Source of the DNA: an uncultured Nocardiaceae bacterium
GTDB taxonomy: Bacteria > Actinomycetota > Actinomycetes > Mycobacteriales > Mycobacteriaceae
Direction: 5' to 3'
Length of the DNA: 55,786 nt
NCBI GenBank assembly: GCA_936936565.1
Contig: CAKZIX010000107.1
Span: forward strand, 1 to 55,786
In this document: positions 16,196 to 23,809 of the stretch, in pieces
Layout: every line of letters begins with the position of its first letter
Position numbering within the stretch: the first letter of the stretch is position 1
The notes under the pieces: generated by a model
Told to the model about the DNA's origin: nothing
Seen by the model: only the letters and a program-made list of their open reading frames with translations
Database searches by the model: none
Program-made: the position numbers and the translations under genes

Positions 16196-17290
16196 ATGAC
16201 GACCATCGCTGCAGTTGCGCGCCCGAGCCAGCGCGCAGAACGCATCGCCGCGCTCGACGCGTTGCGCGCCATCGCCCTGTTCGGCGTGTTCACCGTGAAC
16301 GTCGGATTCGTCGCCCACAGTTCGGGTGGCCCGGCCGACGTCGGCGTCGATCAGCTGACGACCTATCTGCTGCACGACAAGTCCCGGACCCTGCTCTCGA
16401 TCTTGTTCGGTGCCGGCGCCGCATTGATGTTCCTACGCGGCACGCCGATTTCGACCCTGATGCGCCGCTACGGCGTCTTGTTCGTCGTGTTCGGCGCGGT
16501 CAACCTGTACTACTTTCCCGCCGACATCCTGACCCACTACGCGCTGGTCGGCATCCTGCTGATGCCCGCCGTCGGCTGGCTCACGCGCGGTACGCCGGCG
16601 CGCCCACTCGCACTGGCCGCGGTGTTCGCCATCGCGGAGATGGCGGTCCGCACCATCGCATCGGGCCGCTTCGGATTCGGCACGGACATACTGGCCACCA
16701 GCTCGAATTCCATTGTCCTGCATCTGGTTCTGGCAGCCAACCAGCTCGTCGTCGGCATGGTGCTGCAAGGGCCGTGGACAGCGGCAGCGTTCTGCATCGG
16801 CGTGTGGCTGACCCGTCGGATCACGCAGCCACGTCTGGGCCGCATGCTCGCCGCCGTCGGTGGTGCTGCGGCCGTGACCGCGCATCTGGACACCGCCCTG
16901 CTGCCCAGCCCGCCCGACGAATCCGTCGCCGGACTCGATCCCGCGCATTCGCTGCCCTGGATGGCGGCCGGGTTCGGCGGCGCCGTCTGCTACGTCGGGC
17001 TCGTCCTGCTGCTGATCGACCGCAGCCGGCTCCTGCGACGACTGGCCCCGTTCGGCCGGCTGACCCTCACCGCGTACCTCACCAGCACAGCGCTGGCCGT
17101 GTACCTGAACGACCATGCACCCGGCCTGGGCCTGACCGCCGGCTTCGCGTCGATGACCCTGTTGTGGATCGCGTTCGCGCTCGGCGCCCCGATGTGGGAG
17201 CGCCACTTCGCCTACGGGCCGGCCGAATGGCTCTGGCGCCGAGCCACCTACGGCCGGCCGCTGCCGATCCGCCGCTCGGCATCCGGTTAA
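16196..17290 (+). CDS. DUF418 family membrane protein
   Basis: A 364-residue protein of eight to ten helices with the DUF418 layout: an N-terminal RIAALDALRAIALFGVFTVN and C-terminal AAFGRLTLTAYL-like and WLWR segments. These place it in the OpgC/acyltransferase-3-like membrane superfamily. Some relatives may transfer acyl groups to envelope molecules, but the family has no settled function. The ATG at 16196 follows directly from the divergent ABC promoter region. Its stop overlaps the convergent SRPBCC gene stop by two bases. Confidence 0.82.
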   Translation: MTTIAAVARPSQRAERIAALDALRAIALFGVFTVNVGFVAHSSGGPADVGVDQLTTYLLHDKSRTLLSILFGAGAALMFLRGTPISTLMRRYGVLFVVFGAVNLYYFPADILTHYALVGILLMPAVGWLTRGTPARPLALAAVFAIAEMAVRTIASGRFGFGTDILATSSNSIVLHLVLAANQLVVGMVLQGPWTAAAFCIGVWLTRRITQPRLGRMLAAVGGAAAVTAHLDTALLPSPPDESVAGLDPAHSLPWMAAGFGGAVCYVGLVLLLIDRSRLLRRLAPFGRLTLTAYLTSTALAVYLNDHAPGLGLTAGFASMTLLWIAFALGAPMWERHFAYGPAEWLWRRATYGRPLPIRRSASG

Positions 17291-17727
17291 GCGCTCTCCA
17301 GCGCCGCCTTGATCCGCTGCGCGAACGCCGGTGCATCCTTGCGGGCCGCGCCGGTGGCAAGCGGCGCAATGATTTTCCCGAACCCGTGGCCCTCGAGGAC
17401 GTTGAAAATCGTGACCTTCGTACCACCTTCGACGGCTTCCAGGTCGTACCCGCCCTCGGCCGCGGTGACGATGTTCTTCGACCGCTCGGCCCAGCGAATC
17501 CGCGTCGGCGCCACGACCTCCGTCAGCTCGAACACCCGCTGGGTGGTCATGCCGGCGTCCTTGACGGTGCTCGCGAACTGCGTACCGACGCCGACCGGCC
17601 CGTCGGTGACCTTCTCGATCTTCTGTACCCGGGGGCTGAACTTTGGATCGTTCACACCCGCCGCGAGGAACTCGAACACCTCCTCGATCGGCCGAGCCAC
17701 GACTGCACTGCCTTCGAACCTGCCCAT
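17287..17727 (-). CDS. SRPBCC family protein (polyketide cyclase/START-like)
   Basis: A 146-residue single-domain helix-grip protein, MGRFEGSAVVARPIEEVFEF through GGTKVTIFNVLEGHG, the standard layout of the polyketide_cyc2/SRPBCC family. Such proteins bind small hydrophobic molecules, and catalytic residues vary, so function is not predictable. The start is the first ATG giving the family's N-terminal strand. The gene stands alone and is convergent with the DUF418 gene. The 320 bp upstream (17728-18047) show no gene, only a small AGCCTC/GAGGCT hairpin at 17901-17914 that could end the next gene. Confidence 0.82.
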   Translation of the reverse strand: MGRFEGSAVVARPIEEVFEFLAAGVNDPKFSPRVQKIEKVTDGPVGVGTQFASTVKDAGMTTQRVFELTEVVAPTRIRWAERSKNIVTAAEGGYDLEAVEGGTKVTIFNVLEGHGFGKIIAPLATGAARKDAPAFAQRIKAALESA

Positions 17728-18047
17728 GCGGGCAACTTTACGTCGTCGTCGTAATCCGCGCGGGCAGAGCGAATTCGAAGCTCGGCGCGTCTCAGTTCCA
17801 ACCGGTGGCCACTCGTACACGACACAGCGCTGATCGGCTTGCGTCCGGAGGTGCCGGGTCGCGGCCCTCGGCAATGAATGTGGGAACCCAGAACACGGAA
17901 AGCCTCAGGAGGCTCATCACCCCGGCTTGGGTCGCTCAGTTCGACCAGGTCGGCGCGAATTCAGCAATGCGGCGAGTCGGCGGCGTTGCGCACGCGTCGA
18001 CACGTGCCCTTGTTCGAGGCGGGCAGACCCTTGTCGGCCGGTCCTGC

Positions 18048-19019
18048 TCACTTCCTCGATTCGGGTCCTGTTTGCTGTTCGTCCCAGCGGTCCGGGTCGG
18101 TTTCGAGTGCAGCGCGGTCCCAGTTGCCGAGTTCGGCTGCTGCTCGGTAGGTGGTGTGCAGAAATTCCAGTACGGCGCCGTCCGGATCGGCGGCCGTACG
18201 CACGGCTTCGTAGGGAAGCAGGAACTGCTTGTTCTCGGCGCTGTAGAACGCGTGCTCCGGTTTGACCGAGTACTCCGCGAACCCGTCGGGTTCTGGGTAG
18301 GCGTAGGCGTAGAAGGCGCCTTCTGTGCCACCGCCCGGCCAGAATCCGCAGCTGCTCAGTTCGTGTGAGTAGCCCTCCTCCATCACCCAGTCGCCGCAGT
18401 TCGGGGCACCTCCTGGGTGTGTCGGCGCAGCCCGTCCGGAGAATCTGGTACACGCCAGATCGAGGGCGCCCCAGAAGAAGTGCACCGGACTGACCTTCCC
18501 GACGTAGTGCGACCGGAACTGCCGAATGACCCGGTCCGCGGCGATGAGTTGGCGCCAGAACAGGTGCGCGGCGTGCGGGTCGTACGAAGCGTGCTCGTGG
18601 TCTTCGGCGAACGGGATCGCCGGATCGACTTCGTTCGGTTTCGCCTGGATATCGACGTCGATCCCCAACTCGTCGAGGGCACGCATCGTCTCGGCGTAGA
18701 AGACAGCTACCGGCTTGGGTTCCAGCTCGATCTGCCGTGCGTCGCCGTCGCTGGTGCGGATCAGCAACCGATGGTCGACGAAGTCGAACTCGATGTCGAA
18801 GATCCCGTGCTTTCCAGGAATACTCGACGTGGTCAATCCGCGTGGACTGACGTAGAACGTGACGTGCCACCAGTGATTGACCAGCGGCGACTTGGCGAGC
18901 CGGATCTTGCCGATGATCTGGGTCCACATGTGCAGTGTGTCGCGGGTGGCAGTCCAGTCCTCGACACGCAGTTCGGGCCAGCGATCCCGAGCCGTCGAGA
19001 CGTGGGCGGTACGGCTCAT
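18048..19019 (-). CDS. DUF5996 family protein
   Basis: A 323-residue soluble protein without signal or membrane segments. It is rich in Trp/His/Tyr, with strings such as NHWWHVTFYVSPRGLTT and HYVGKVSPVHFFWGALDLAC, and a central Cys/Gly loop (CGDWVMEEGYSHELSSCGFW). This matches the DUF5996 family of bacterial proteins, for which no function is known. Conserved His and Glu residues suggest a possible metal or ligand site. It is transcribed toward the SRPBCC gene. No operon partner is evident. Confidence 0.72.
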   Translation of the reverse strand: MSRTAHVSTARDRWPELRVEDWTATRDTLHMWTQIIGKIRLAKSPLVNHWWHVTFYVSPRGLTTSSIPGKHGIFDIEFDFVDHRLLIRTSDGDARQIELEPKPVAVFYAETMRALDELGIDVDIQAKPNEVDPAIPFAEDHEHASYDPHAAHLFWRQLIAADRVIRQFRSHYVGKVSPVHFFWGALDLACTRFSGRAAPTHPGGAPNCGDWVMEEGYSHELSSCGFWPGGGTEGAFYAYAYPEPDGFAEYSVKPEHAFYSAENKQFLLPYEAVRTAADPDGAVLEFLHTTYRAAAELGNWDRAALETDPDRWDEQQTGPESRK

Positions 19020-19247
19020 CGGTGCAACCTCCTGCAGGTTCGCGTGGTGAATTCTTCGACCGGCACCGCTTTGATCAGCCTACTGGCCGGGCCGCGGCGA
19101 GTGAAGCGTTCGACGATCGGCACCTGGCCGAAGCCCGAACCGCGACGACGCAGTCCGCCACCATCGTTTCGACCCGGCGAAAAGTCTTGGCCGACTTGAT
19201 AATCCGCTCGATCTACGTCGTACTACGAAGGGGTCTGGAAATGAGAA

Positions 19248-19277
19248 GGGCACCCTCCGCCCGAGCGGAGAATGCCC
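19248..19277 (-). terminator. Hairpin downstream of tRNA-Pro
   Basis: Arms GGGCACCCTCCGC and GCGGAGAATGCCC (two mismatches) around a 4-base loop lie 8 bp past the tRNA 3' end. In the minus direction they are followed by a pyrimidine-rich stretch. It is a plausible intrinsic terminator for the tRNA transcript. Confidence 0.6.
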
Positions 19278-19285
19278 ATCTGACC

Positions 19286-19362
19286 TGGTCGGGCTGACAG
19301 GATTTGAACCTGCGACCACTTGACCCCCAGTCAAGTGCGCTACCAAACTGCGCCACAGCCCG
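19286..19362 (-). tRNA. tRNA-Pro (anticodon GGG)
   Basis: A 77-nt tRNA read on the minus strand. The acceptor arms CGGGCTG and CAGCCCG pair perfectly. The D-arm contains GCGCAGTTTGGTAGCGC. The anticodon stem CTTGA/TCAAG encloses a loop with GGG at positions 34-36. The T-arm GGTTCAAATCC is standard. The 3' CCA is encoded in the DNA. It decodes CCC proline codons, fitting for a GC-rich genome. Confidence 0.97.
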
Positions 19363-19441
19363 TTGCGCTCGTGGGAGCGCCCGTAGAGGTTACCTTACCG
19401 GCGCACCGAGACGCGAACCGGCAAGCTAGCTGCGCCACCAC

Positions 19442-19517
19442 GCAAACTTGACCCCGTTGTTCCGTCCTAGTACCCCCTACAAGGGGTTCCAGGACGGAAC
19501 AACGGGTTCAAGTTTGC
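19442..19517. repeat. Long dispersed palindrome, copy 2 (27-bp arms, one mismatch)
   Basis: Arms at 19442-19468 and 19491-19517 are complementary at 26 of 27 positions and flank a 22-base spacer. The inner arm TGTTCCGTCC/GGACGGAACA and the spacer frame ag.acccc...t.cc are shared with the element at 1523-1582. The spacer itself contains ACCCC/GGGGT. It lies 80 bp from tRNA-Pro in gene-poor DNA. Confidence 0.85.
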
Positions 19518-19656
19518 ACGCCAGATTAGACCCGGACGGCGGGCACGGGGCACGAGACCGGGCGGGGGGTATTTCGGCGGCATTCGTGCGATGGTGGAGC
19601 GGCACGGCGCGCAGGTGGGGCTTGCATGCGCCGCACGACGACATCAGGGGGCGATT

Positions 19657-19931
19657 GTGCACGTTGTGACGAATGCGTCGGATCTGTTGGCGCAGGTGGA
19701 GATTCGGCCGGAGGCGCCGAGAGGGTGGCCGGCAAGTTCGAGCGGTTGGTCCGGTGGCTGGCTTGGTTCGCGATCCTGTCCGGGGTTGCGGCGATCATCT
19801 ACGCGGGTGCGCGGTGGCTGTACGACTACAAGATGTGGCGCAACGAATCGCCGCGCGTGGTGGTGGGCGCGCTGGTCGGCGGGATCATCACCACGTCGGC
19901 GGGCGCGCTCATGGCCGCGGCGACGTCCTGA
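19657..19931 (+). pseudogene. Small two-helix membrane protein, apparently frameshifted (conjugative-element type)
   Basis: A GTG with AGGGGG 5-6 bases upstream starts a short stretch (NASDLLAQVEIRPEAP). At about 19715-19725 the plausible product jumps by -1 into another frame. There it continues GKFERLVRWLAWFAILSGV...YDYKMW, then a second hydrophobic segment GALVGGIITTSAGALMA to a stop at 19931. A short N-terminus ending in Pro/Ala followed by two helices is the layout of small membrane proteins in actinobacterial conjugative elements (TrbC/VirB2-like), as far as I recall. A single-frame alternative starts at ATG 19626 or GTG 19725. It may be a decayed gene, a sequencing error or a short intact gene. 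Confidence 0.45.
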
Positions 19932-20086
19932 CGCCCGCACGCTCGCGGCCGTCCGACGCAAGCCGCGCATGTCGGCAACCACCCGACGCCGCCACGCTCA
20001 TGGGCATGACCAACCACTGACCGGCCCACGCGCATGCCCGCTGCCTGACCGGCACATTCATCGCAGCGGCCACCGGTCAACCGGCG

Positions 20087-20190
20087 CACGCACCCCAGCA
20101 ACCACCACTCCACCCGCACCCGCACACGCACCCCAGCAACCACCACTCCACCCGCACCCGCACACGCACCCCCAGCAACCACCGCCCAAC
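20087..20190. repeat. 38-bp tandem repeat, about 2.7 units
   Basis: Units start at 20087, 20125 and 20163, each beginning cacgcaccccagcaaccacc (the third has one extra C and is truncated). The plus strand is almost free of T and G-poor. It lies in the ~490-bp gap between the small membrane gene and the P450 gene. No coding potential is evident. Confidence 0.8.
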
Positions 20191-20271
20191 CGGCACACGT
20201 ATCCGAGCAGCCACCGCCCGACCCCACATGTTTCCCGCCGCGACCTCCGACGCCGACGCACAGCAGGCAGG

Positions 20272-20411
20272 GCGGCCCACGCCACGGCACGCAAAGCGGC
20301 CCACGTCACGGCACGCAAGGCGGCCCACGCCACAGCACGCAGGGCGGCCCACCCACAACACGCAGGGCGGCCCACGCCACGGCACGCAGGGGCGCCGCGC
20401 ACGGCACGCGG
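20272..20411. repeat. 24-bp tandem repeat array, five units plus a diverged sixth
   Basis: Units of gcggcccacgccacggcacg plus four bases start at 20272, 20296, 20320, 20344 (23 bp) and 20367. They end 11 bp before the stop codon of the P450 gene. The eight-codon periodicity gives Trp-Ala-Ala-Leu-Arg repeats on the minus strand, but there is no ribosome-binding site, so I treat it as non-coding. Transcripts of the lipid operon would read into it. Confidence 0.8.
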
Positions 20412-20421
20412 GCGGCCGGTA

Positions 20422-21753
20422 CTAGATGCGACGCACCTGCACGCGCACCGGGTCCGTCGGCCGCAGCGTGACGTGCATGGTCACGCGCAGCGCCCGGTCC
20501 GGGGCGGACAGTTCGATGTCGCGCACGATGCGTGCGACGGCGAGCACCATTTCGGCGGTCGCGAAGTGGTTGCCGATGCAGATGCGCGGGCCGAGGCCGA
20601 AGGGCAGGAAGGCGTGCTTGTCGTGGGCTCGCACGGCGTCGGGGGCAAAGCGTTCGGGGTCGAATCGCAAAGGGTCCGGCCAGAATTCGGGGTGCCGGTG
20701 AATCACCCAGGGCGCCACCATGACGGCCGATCCCGCGGGCACCGCGGTACCCGACAGCGACGTGTCGTCGACGGATTGGCGCCCGACTAGTGCGCCCGGC
20801 GGATACAGCCGCAGCGCCTCTTTCACCACCTGCGTGGTGTATTCCAAGCGCGACAACGCATCATCGGGAACCTCGTCACCGTCGAGCACGGCGCGGGCTT
20901 CGTCGCGCACCCGCTGCTGAATGCCCGGCCGTCCGGCGATCAGGTAGAGAGCGAATGTGATTGCGCTGGCGGTGGTTTCGAATCCGGCGAGCAAGAAGAT
21001 CAGCACTTGTTCGCGAATCTCGGTGTCGGACAGTGCAGTTCCGTCGTCGCGCACGACGAGTAGGCGCCCGAGCAGGTCGTCGCCGGCGCCGGACGCTCGC
21101 CGCCCGGCGATGAGCGCGTCACACGCACCGCGCAGCCGCTGCTCGGCGCGGCGCAGCCGCAGGTTCGCCGGCGTGGGGACCGAGCGCGGCAACCGGACGA
21201 AGCCATAGGCGCGGTCGAACACGGTGCCCGCGAGGACCGGGTACTCGGCCCCGACTAGCGGCGCCAGCGTGGAGGCATCCCGGCCGAACAGGATCCGGGT
21301 GGTGGACGCCAGGGTGAGCGCCCCGATCTCACGATGCAGGTCGACGGTGCCCGAAAGCCAGTGTTGCGCAGTTTCACTCGCGACGTCGGAGATGGTCTGC
21401 AGGTAAGAGCCGACGCGTTTGGGGGTGAACAGCGGCGCGAGCAGCCGGCGCTGCCGCTGCCACACGTCGTCCTGGCTGGTGAGCAGGCCGTCGCCGACGG
21501 AGGCGCGCAACTCCGCGTACAAGGGGTTGTCCTTGCGGAATTCGGTCCATTGCGGCCCGAGGGTCTGATGCGCGGCGTGGGGATCGAACACACCGAGGAA
21601 GCCGTCGTTGCGCAGCCGCGGCCCGATCCTGAACCACACCAGGTCGCCGTGGGCGGCGCGGGCATGTTCCAGCATGGCGAGCACGTCCTTGCGCGCCTCC
21701 GGCAGCGAGCCGAGGAACCCCGAATGCGCTTCCGGCGCAACCATCGTCGTCAT
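20422..21753 (-). CDS. Cytochrome P450 (last gene of the lipid operon)
   Basis: A 443-residue soluble P450 with the I-helix LLAGFETTASA (about residue 275), the ExxR helix EALRLYPPG (about 330), and the heme-binding FGLGPRICIGNHFA with Cys near 390. The FxxGxRxCxG form and the length resemble CYP102/CYP4-like fatty-acid oxidisers more than short actinobacterial P450s. No reductase domain is attached, and no ferredoxin is encoded nearby. Its ATG overlaps the thioesterase stop (ATGA). It probably hydroxylates or epoxidises the acyl chain made by this operon. The longer upstream reading of the frame runs through the thioesterase gene and is rejected. Confidence 0.9.
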   Translation of the reverse strand: MTTMVAPEAHSGFLGSLPEARKDVLAMLEHARAAHGDLVWFRIGPRLRNDGFLGVFDPHAAHQTLGPQWTEFRKDNPLYAELRASVGDGLLTSQDDVWQRQRRLLAPLFTPKRVGSYLQTISDVASETAQHWLSGTVDLHREIGALTLASTTRILFGRDASTLAPLVGAEYPVLAGTVFDRAYGFVRLPRSVPTPANLRLRRAEQRLRGACDALIAGRRASGAGDDLLGRLLVVRDDGTALSDTEIREQVLIFLLAGFETTASAITFALYLIAGRPGIQQRVRDEARAVLDGDEVPDDALSRLEYTTQVVKEALRLYPPGALVGRQSVDDTSLSGTAVPAGSAVMVAPWVIHRHPEFWPDPLRFDPERFAPDAVRAHDKHAFLPFGLGPRICIGNHFATAEMVLAVARIVRDIELSAPDRALRVTMHVTLRPTDPVRVQVRRI

Positions 21754-22190
21754 GATCGCGACAGATTCAGGTTGCGCAACGTGACCAGTGCGGTGGCGCA
21801 GTGCGCCGGTTCGGCGCCCGCGCGTGGGACGTAGACGTCGGCCGCGGCGATGGTGACCGTGCTGCCCGGCTTGACGACGCGGCCCACCACCGACAGCCGA
21901 TCGCCCTTGGCGGGCGCGAACACCTTGACGGTGTAGTCGATGGTCATGTTCACCCAGCCGACCGGCAGCAGGGTGCCTGCCGCCGAGCCACCGGCGAAAT
22001 CGCAGAGCATGCCGAGCACACCGCCCTGAAAGAAGCCGTTGTGCTCGGTGAGCTCCGTGCGGTACGGCTGGGTGAGCTCCACCTCCCCCGCTTCGATGCG
22101 GGCGAAATCGAAGCCGAGATGCACCGCGGCGGGCATGGTGAGCACCGCGGCCCGGACGGCCTCGGCGAAGTCGGGATTGGCGCCGTTCAT
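21750..22190 (-). CDS. PaaI-type hotdog thioesterase
   Basis: A 146-residue hotdog-fold protein. The motif HNGFFQGGVLGMLCDFAGGS (about residues 49-68) is the 4HBT/PaaI active-site region with its conserved HNGxxxGG and a downstream Asp. It hydrolyses acyl thioesters of CoA or carrier protein. It is coupled on both sides: its ATG overlaps the FAAL stop and its stop overlaps the P450 start. Its place suggests that it either releases the finished acyl chain from the operon's own ACP or removes misloaded chains. Which of these applies cannot be decided from sequence. Confidence 0.88.
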   Translation of the reverse strand: MNGANPDFAEAVRAAVLTMPAAVHLGFDFARIEAGEVELTQPYRTELTEHNGFFQGGVLGMLCDFAGGSAAGTLLPVGWVNMTIDYTVKVFAPAKGDRLSVVGRVVKPGSTVTIAAADVYVPRAGAEPAHCATALVTLRNLNLSRS

Positions 22191-23809
22191 CGAAATTCCC
22201 CTGCCAGGTATCGGTTCCGTGCTGCTGCACGCATGATCTTCCCGCTGCTGGTCAGTTGCAACCCGCCGCGGCCGGCGAGCACGACGTCCGCGGTTGCCCG
22301 GTGTTCGCGGACGATGGCCGCCCGGATGCTGCCGACGACGTCGGATGCCGCTGCCGCACCGCGGGTTTCGGCTACCACGACGAGTCGCTCCCCATCGTTT
22401 CCGTCGACGGCGAAGGCTGCGCAACGGCCCCGCCGGACGTCGGGATGTGCCTGCTGCACAGTCAGTTCGATGTCCTGCGGGTACAGGTTGCGACCGCGGA
22501 TGACGATCAGGTCTTTGCGGCGTCCGGCCACGTAGAGTTCGCCGTCGGCGACGAACCCGAGATCGCCGGTGCGCAGCCAGCGCCGCCCGTCGAGGGTGCC
22601 GGAGAAGCTTTCGTCGGTGGGCCGGCCCCAGTAGCCGGCCGCGACATGCGCTGCGCTGACCCAGATTTCGCCGACTCGATCGGCGGCGGTGCGCGCGCCG
22701 GTGTGCGGGTCGACGATGGCGACGCTGCGATCGACGACCCCGGAGCCGACCAGCGTGCGCGCGCCCGCCCGCACGAGCCCGCGCTCGAGCGCGGCGGCAT
22801 CCACGCCGAGCCGGCGCGGTCCCCGGCCCTTGCGCGAGCCGGTGACGAACAGGGTGGCCTCGGCGAGCCCGTAGCACGGATACAGCGCTTCGGCGGCAAA
22901 GCCGTACGGCGCGAACGCTTTTGCGAACCGATCGAGGGTGGCCGCCCGCAGCGGCTCGGCGCCGTTGAACGCCACTTGCCACGAGCTCAGATCGAGCGCG
23001 GGCACAGTGGTCCGCTCGGCGTGCGCGACGCAGGCATCGAACGCGAAGTTGGGTCCCCCGCTGGTGTGCGCCCGATACTTGGAGATCGCTTGCAGCCAGG
23101 CCAGCGGGCGGCGAATGAAGGCGGCCGGCGACATCAAGTACGCCGGCACGCCGAGATACATGGGCTGCAACACATTTCCGATCAGGCCCTGGTCGTGGAA
23201 CAGCGGCGCCCAGCCCACCACCGTCGGTGCGGCGTCATGGCCCATGCAGCGGGCGATGAGCGCGCTGTTGGCGACGAGGTTTCCGTGGGTGACCATGACA
23301 CCCTTGGGCGCCGCCGTCGAACCGGACGTGTACTGCAGCAGTGCAACATGATTCGCCTCGGCATCGACCGGCTCCGCCGAGCCCGCCGCGCCGAGTTCGT
23401 CGACGGCGATCCACGGCCGGTCCACCAGTGGCCGGAAGCCGCCGACCCCGAGCACGGCGGCGGGATCACAGTCCACGACAATGCGCCGCGTGATGTCCGC
23501 GGTCTGGCTGGTGTGCGGCGGTACCACCGGAACCGCGATGACACCGGCGTACAGGCAACCGAAGAACGCGACGACGAAGTCGAGGCCGGGCGGGAACACC
23601 AGCAGCGCCCGCTCCCCCGGCGCACAGATCGACGCCAGGGCGCTCGCCACAGTCCCGGCGCGGCAATGCAATTCGGCGTAGGTGTAGCTGTCGATTTCGT
23701 TGCCGTGCTCGTCGAGGAACACATAGGCCAGCGCGTCGGGGCTCTGCACGGCGCGCCGGCGCAGGATGCCCGCCAGCGTCTCGGTCGCGGTGTCCAGCAA
23801 CTCGGTCAT
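22187..23809 (-). CDS. Fatty acyl-AMP ligase (FAAL, FadD family)
   Basis: A 540-residue adenylating enzyme that turns a free fatty acid and ATP into acyl-AMP and passes it to a carrier protein. The P-loop is YTSGSTAAPKGVMVTHGN (about residue 150). The YRAHTSGGPNFAFDACV segment is characteristic of FAALs, YPCYGLAEATLFV is the adenylate site, LRTGDLGF follows, and TSSGKIMR carries the C-terminal catalytic Lys. It is a little shorter than FadD32-like enzymes (about 580-630). The ATG at 23809 overlaps the P450 stop. With a dedicated ACP in the same operon and no PKS, that ACP is the likely acceptor. Confidence 0.92.
   Translation of the reverse strand: MTELLDTATETLAGILRRRAVQSPDALAYVFLDEHGNEIDSYTYAELHCRAGTVASALASICAPGERALLVFPPGLDFVVAFFGCLYAGVIAVPVVPPHTSQTADITRRIVVDCDPAAVLGVGGFRPLVDRPWIAVDELGAAGSAEPVDAEANHVALLQYTSGSTAAPKGVMVTHGNLVANSALIARCMGHDAAPTVVGWAPLFHDQGLIGNVLQPMYLGVPAYLMSPAAFIRRPLAWLQAISKYRAHTSGGPNFAFDACVAHAERTTVPALDLSSWQVAFNGAEPLRAATLDRFAKAFAPYGFAAEALYPCYGLAEATLFVTGSRKGRGPRRLGVDAAALERGLVRAGARTLVGSGVVDRSVAIVDPHTGARTAADRVGEIWVSAAHVAAGYWGRPTDESFSGTLDGRRWLRTGDLGFVADGELYVAGRRKDLIVIRGRNLYPQDIELTVQQAHPDVRRGRCAAFAVDGNDGERLVVVAETRGAAAASDVVGSIRAAIVREHRATADVVLAGRGGLQLTSSGKIMRAAARNRYLAGEFR

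Noticed and set aside
17728..18047. Short gene in the gap between the SRPBCC and DUF5996 genes
   Set aside because: Open frames here are antisense extensions of the DUF5996 gene or lack start signals. Only a small hairpin at 17901-17914 stands out.
19591..20790. 399-codon plus-strand gene spanning tRNA-proximal repeats and the P450 3' end
   Set aside because: It crosses two tandem arrays and runs antisense into a clear P450 gene. Composition is repetitive.
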